A stretch of 64,000 nt of DNA from an uncultured Bacteroidales bacterium (lineage in GTDB: Bacteria > Bacteroidota > Bacteroidia > Bacteroidales > UBA3824). A program made the position numbers and the translations under genes. The stretch lies in NCBI GenBank assembly GCA_937877455.1, contig CALFIU010000091.1, forward strand, positions 1 to 64,000, given 5' to 3'. How positions within the stretch are numbered: position 1 is the first letter of the stretch; every line of letters starts with the position of its first letter. The notes beneath the pieces were generated by a model. It worked only from the letters and a program-made list of their open reading frames with translations. It was not told the origin of the DNA and searched no databases. This document shows, in pieces, positions 60,223 through 64,000 of this stretch.

Positions 60223-61746
60223 ATGGAAAGATTTTCAAAATTGACACTTGCCGCAATGGTCTTTGCGGGCTTTGCGGCCACGGGCTGCTCCGACGACGAC
60301 GGGTATTCCGCCGTGGACGGCAAGATGCCAGCAATCGCCCTCGAACAATCCGAGGTGCACCTTGAGTATGGCATGACCGCCAACATCAAAGGCAAAATAA
60401 CCGATGCCGACGGTATTCGCTCAATCAACATCAAAAACTCCGACCTCTATCTCAACAAGACTATCGACATCTTGAAGATTTATGGCGACTCTAAGACCGA
60501 GTACGACCTTGATTACAATGTTACGCCCAACGACACTCTCACAATCGAAAGTTTCCCGTTGCAAATTACCGTGGAAGACCTTGTTGGCAACACCGCAACG
60601 GCAACCTTCACCGCCAAGATGGACGGAGACTTCACCGCTCCTAAGTTCATCCTCGAACCCAACGACGAAATCAATGTCATTATGCCAGTGATGACTTTCA
60701 AGTTCTCTGTTTCCGACAACAAGGGAATCACTTATTGCAGCGTCGAAATTCCCGACCTTGACTATAAACAGGAATACACTGGCGGCGACAAGAATTACGA
60801 GTTTGTCGAAAAACTTAACCTTGGCGACGAAAACCGCGACTACACTGGAAAAATCATCGCTTACGACGCTTTCAACAACACTCTCGAAAAAGAGTTCACA
60901 ATCTCCAAGAGCGAACTCAAAGATTATGCAAAGATGTACCTCTGCGACGTTGCAGAGGCCGACTTGATAGCTGATGTGTGTGGCGTGCCGATGCTCATCG
61001 ACCATTCGGGCGAGTTTGAATATACCGCTTATTATTTCAACGCTGCGGCCGGCACCGAAATCCGTTTTATCCCGCAGAACAATTCTTACGGACCGATTTG
61101 TTTCAGCCTTGACCCAACCAACCACGAATTGCTCACCGCCGACCCCGACCAAGGCGAACCTCTCGTACTCGACAAGGCTGGCGTGTATTACAAAATTGTC
61201 CTTAATACAAAGCAAGGCACTTATTCTACAAGTACTTACACCATCGACGAGGCAGTTGACCCGTTGCCGGCAGAATTGGGCAGCAACAGCCTGAACACTT
61301 GGTGGACTGGCACTTGGAACCCCGAAATTGGAGAATGGGAAGGCGCAGACGATGCTTGGTGGCAGGAGTTTAAGGTTGGCATTATGACCGACAACCCAAA
61401 GGACGTAGAGCCTTTGTTTGAGTACAATCCGCAAAACAAACATATTATCCAAGTGCTTGGTTACGAACTTCCTATGGGCAAATTTGAATTTCACCCACAC
61501 AACTGGCACCACGACGGCTGGTGGGACTATACAACATGGAAGCCCGAGGCAGCAACGGAGGCCGACCCCGAAATCTGGAGATATGTAGGCGGCGTCGCCA
61601 ACCCGGCTTACAATAATGCCACCACTTCTTACAACAACGAGGTAGAAGTAGGCAACCATGCAAAACTCACAATCCCAAAGGCAGGCAAGTATGACTTTAT
61701 TTTCGACATGCACCTCGGCCGTATGAAGGTTGTACCCTCAAAATAA
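60223..61746 (+). CDS. SusE/SusF-like outer-membrane glycan-binding lipoprotein
   Basis: A 507-residue lipoprotein: the signal ends in GFAATGC followed by SDDDG, which favours export to the cell surface. Two or three Ig-like beta-domains follow (AIALEQSEVHLEYGMTANI, PKFILEPNDEINVIMPVMTF). The C-terminal 250 residues resemble SusE/SusF starch-binding modules, with several exposed Trp residues (NTWWTGTWNPEIGEWEG, FHPHNWHHDGWWDY). It probably binds polysaccharide at the surface. Unusually, it stands before susC rather than after susD. It is 30 bases upstream of the SusC gene, so both are cotranscribed. The exact family is inferred from context and layout. Confidence 0.75.
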   Translation: MERFSKLTLAAMVFAGFAATGCSDDDGYSAVDGKMPAIALEQSEVHLEYGMTANIKGKITDADGIRSINIKNSDLYLNKTIDILKIYGDSKTEYDLDYNVTPNDTLTIESFPLQITVEDLVGNTATATFTAKMDGDFTAPKFILEPNDEINVIMPVMTFKFSVSDNKGITYCSVEIPDLDYKQEYTGGDKNYEFVEKLNLGDENRDYTGKIIAYDAFNNTLEKEFTISKSELKDYAKMYLCDVAEADLIADVCGVPMLIDHSGEFEYTAYYFNAAAGTEIRFIPQNNSYGPICFSLDPTNHELLTADPDQGEPLVLDKAGVYYKIVLNTKQGTYSTSTYTIDEAVDPLPAELGSNSLNTWWTGTWNPEIGEWEGADDAWWQEFKVGIMTDNPKDVEPLFEYNPQNKHIIQVLGYELPMGKFEFHPHNWHHDGWWDYTTWKPEAATEADPEIWRYVGGVANPAYNNATTSYNNEVEVGNHAKLTIPKAGKYDFIFDMHLGRMKVVPSK

Positions 61747-61776
61747 ACATTTAACTTATTCAAAACTTCTAAGAAA

Positions 61777-64000
61777 ATGAAAAAAATATTCAGCATAATG
61801 CTTTTGATGTTGCTGACGGTTGCGGCGTTTGCGCAGAACGTCACAATCACTGGCAACGTCAAGTCGGGCAACGACAACATGCCCCTCATCGGTACAACGA
61901 TTGTGGAGAAAGGCACTACCAACGGCACAATCTCCGACATCGACGGCAATTACAGCGTTACCGTTGCGTCAAACGCAACTCTCGTATTCTCGATGGTGGG
62001 CTTTGAAACTCAGGAAATCTCCGTCAAAGGACAGACCACAATCAACGTAACCCTCATGGAAGACACAAAGAACATCGACGAGGTTGTGGTAATCGGTTAC
62101 GGTACTGCAAAACGCAGCGAAGTAACAGGTTCAATCAGTTCCGTTGCCGCCGACGACATCACATCGTTCAACTCTGGCAACGCAATGAACGCCTTGCAGT
62201 CGAAAATCAACGGCGTCCAAATCTCAAACAACGGCACGCCAGGCAGCAGCCCCCGCGTCATTATCCGTGGCGTTACCACTGTCAACGGCTCCAACCCTCT
62301 CTACGTTGTGGACGGCATGCCCGTTGGCGACAACATCAACTTCCTCAACAACGAGGATATCGAGAGCATGGAAGTACTCAAGGACGCTTCGGCATCCGCT
62401 ATCTACGGCACACGCGCATCAAACGGCGTTGTGCTTATCACCACCAAGAAAGGCAAGAAGGGACAAGCCAAGTTCCAATTCACCGCCAACGTCGGCATCA
62501 GCACCATTGGCGACCCCGACGTTGCCAAAGCATCTGAGTATGAGAAGGTTTATAAGACCCGTTACACCAACGACAAACAAGTTCCCGCTTACAACGGCAT
62601 AGACAACATCACCGACGCAGAAGGCACCGACTGGTGGGAGTCGACGGTCAACAAACTTGCTGTAACTCAAAACTATAACCTCAGTTTCTCTGGCGGCACC
62701 GACAATTTTGTGTACAGCGGAAGTTTTGGCTATTATCGTCAAGAAAGCCACTACAATTACGGCTGGTGGGACAAGTTCAACGGACGCTTGAACACCGAGT
62801 ACACCTTCAACAAGTATGTGAAACTCGGCGTCGAGTTCGCCCCTAAACTTGAACGTTGGGACGACACTCCAAACCTCATGGGCGCGGCGATGTCAATGGA
62901 CCCCACCACCGCAATTTTCCGTTACGACTGGGAGACCATCAGCAACGAATATTCGTGGTACTCGCGCTCAAACAACAACCAAGAATGGAACCCCGTGGCG
63001 TCTCTCAAGCGTCAGACCGCGCACAGCAACGAGTTTGGACTTTTGATGAATCCTTACATCGAAATCAAACCCCTTGAAGGTCTTACATTCCGCTCGCAGT
63101 TTGGCGACAACGCAAGGTTCAGAATCAGCGACGGTTTCACGCCCGAGTTCTTCATCGACAACCTTGAACAAGCCACCACAAGCAAGGCAGAGCGCAACTC
63201 CCAAACTTGGAACGATTGGAACTGGACCAACACCCTCAACTATCAGAAGACATTTGCCGATGCCCACAACCTTAACGTGATGGTGGGCTACACAATGGAA
63301 AAATTCAGCCACTATTGGCTCACAGGCAGCCGTGAGGCCATTCCCAACAACAACGAGAACCTTTGGTACGTGTCAGCTGGTACAGAAAACCAACTCGCCA
63401 GTGGCAGCGACGATTTCAGCACCCTCGTTTCTTACCTCGGCCGTCTAATGTACAATTACAAGAGCCGCTACTACCTGACAGCGAGCGTCCGTTTTGACGG
63501 CTCGTCCAAGTTCCCCGAAGGCAACAAGTTTGCAACATTCCCCGCTGTGTCGCTCGCATGGCGTGTTACTGGCGAGGAGTTCATGCAAAACCAGCACATA
63601 TTCTCCAACCTCAAGCTCCGCGCTGGCTGGGGCAAAGTCGGCAACCAGAGCATCGACAACTCCGCATATCTTTCCACAATTGGCACATCATACTACACCG
63701 TCAACGGGCAGATGGTAACAGGCAGCCAAGTTTCCTCTACCGCCAACACCGCAATCCAATGGGAAACCGTCGAGGACTACAACCTCGGGCTCGACATGGG
63801 TTTCTTGAACGACAGGCTCTCCGCTACATTTGAGATTTACAAGAAGAAAACTTCCGACATGCTCCTCAAAGAAGCCAACCTCCTTATCCTCGGCTATCCC
63901 GAATGGGCTGGTCAGATTTGGACAAACGTGGGCAGCATGGAAGCCAACGGCTGGGAACTTTCGCTCAACTGGAAGGACAACGTGAACCACGATTTCAAGT
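61777..64000 (+). CDS. SusC-type TonB-linked outer-membrane transporter (cut by window end)
   Basis: The frame is open from the ATG at 61777 to the last base, 741 codons without a stop, so the gene continues outside the window. A signal peptide ends at TVAAFAQ. A carboxypeptidase-D-like domain (GTTIVEKGTTNGTISDIDGN) and the conserved TonB-box-like region (NIDEVVVIGYGTAKRSEVTG) follow. Next comes the plug with GVQISNNGTPGSSP, then RVIIRGVTTVNGSNPLYVVDG and LKDASASAIYGTRASNGVVL. The beta-barrel begins near residue 220. It imports oligosaccharides with a SusD partner that should lie downstream, outside the window. Confidence 0.97.
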   Translation, partial: MKKIFSIMLLMLLTVAAFAQNVTITGNVKSGNDNMPLIGTTIVEKGTTNGTISDIDGNYSVTVASNATLVFSMVGFETQEISVKGQTTINVTLMEDTKNIDEVVVIGYGTAKRSEVTGSISSVAADDITSFNSGNAMNALQSKINGVQISNNGTPGSSPRVIIRGVTTVNGSNPLYVVDGMPVGDNINFLNNEDIESMEVLKDASASAIYGTRASNGVVLITTKKGKKGQAKFQFTANVGISTIGDPDVAKASEYEKVYKTRYTNDKQVPAYNGIDNITDAEGTDWWESTVNKLAVTQNYNLSFSGGTDNFVYSGSFGYYRQESHYNYGWWDKFNGRLNTEYTFNKYVKLGVEFAPKLERWDDTPNLMGAAMSMDPTTAIFRYDWETISNEYSWYSRSNNNQEWNPVASLKRQTAHSNEFGLLMNPYIEIKPLEGLTFRSQFGDNARFRISDGFTPEFFIDNLEQATTSKAERNSQTWNDWNWTNTLNYQKTFADAHNLNVMVGYTMEKFSHYWLTGSREAIPNNNENLWYVSAGTENQLASGSDDFSTLVSYLGRLMYNYKSRYYLTASVRFDGSSKFPEGNKFATFPAVSLAWRVTGEEFMQNQHIFSNLKLRAGWGKVGNQSIDNSAYLSTIGTSYYTVNGQMVTGSQVSSTANTAIQWETVEDYNLGLDMGFLNDRLSATFEIYKKKTSDMLLKEANLLILGYPEWAGQIWTNVGSMEANGWELSLNWKDNVNHDFK

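Overview
The window reads as chromosomal DNA of a Bacteroidales bacterium (phylum Bacteroidota). The signs are a PorP/SprF type IX secretion protein, a secreted amylase with a type IX C-terminal sorting domain, a SusC-type TonB-linked transporter beside a hybrid two-component regulator, Lnb/DUF4105 and imelysin lipoproteins, and many promoters of the Bacteroidota form TTG-N19/20-TAnnTTTG without Shine-Dalgarno sequences. Genes left of about 53.1 kb are mostly AT-rich; genes right of it are visibly richer in G and C at third positions. I cannot name the genus.

Layout. 0-6 kb: the right end of an IS30-type insertion sequence touching an aldo/keto reductase gene, then PorP/SprF, an unknown exported coiled-coil protein and a Lnb/DUF4105 membrane protein. 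6.5-13.8 kb: a probable iron-acquisition operon (porin, imelysin lipoprotein, di-heme DUF1111 lipoprotein, second porin, two broken lipoprotein genes, lipoprotein with a c-type heme motif). Its spacers carry unusual heptamer and palindromic repeats. 13.8-22.4 kb: mixed housekeeping genes (Rid-family protein, lipoprotein, dnaK, a small-protein pair with a partial duplicate, asd, OmpA-type protein, amidohydrolase). 22.6-27.9 kb: a compact operon for a heterodisulfide-reductase-like (Hdr/Qmo-like) Fe-S flavoprotein system ending in a membrane cytochrome b/HdrD-like fusion and a tiny membrane protein. 28-33.5 kb: a leucine-rich-repeat secreted protein, a FecCD permease and a large AddB-like PD-(D/E)XK protein.

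33.5-46 kb is an accessory and decaying region. It holds three complete AAA-ATPase genes of selfish or defence-like families (two with C-terminal PD-(D/E)XK nuclease-like domains), fragments of two more, a transposase remnant, and exported lipoproteins, several broken by frameshifts or an in-frame TAG. A 92-bp perfect direct repeat, a 33-bp tandem repeat across a promoter and a 26-bp perfect hairpin lie here.

46-52.8 kb is an alpha-glucan locus: a GH65 phosphorylase preceded by a perfect LacI-type operator palindrome, a large secreted GH13 amylase with a type IX sorting domain, and a second GH13 enzyme. 53-64 kb is the edge of a polysaccharide utilisation locus: GH35 beta-galactosidase, a 1349-residue hybrid two-component regulator, then divergently a SusE/F-like surface lipoprotein and a SusC transporter that runs off the window. 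A direct repeat with 21-bp period in front of the SusE-like gene is the probable binding site of the hybrid regulator.

No rRNA, tRNA or CRISPR array was recognised. The least understood multi-gene units are the Hdr-like operon, the imelysin/di-heme/double-porin operon, and the AAA-ATPase cluster with its repeats.
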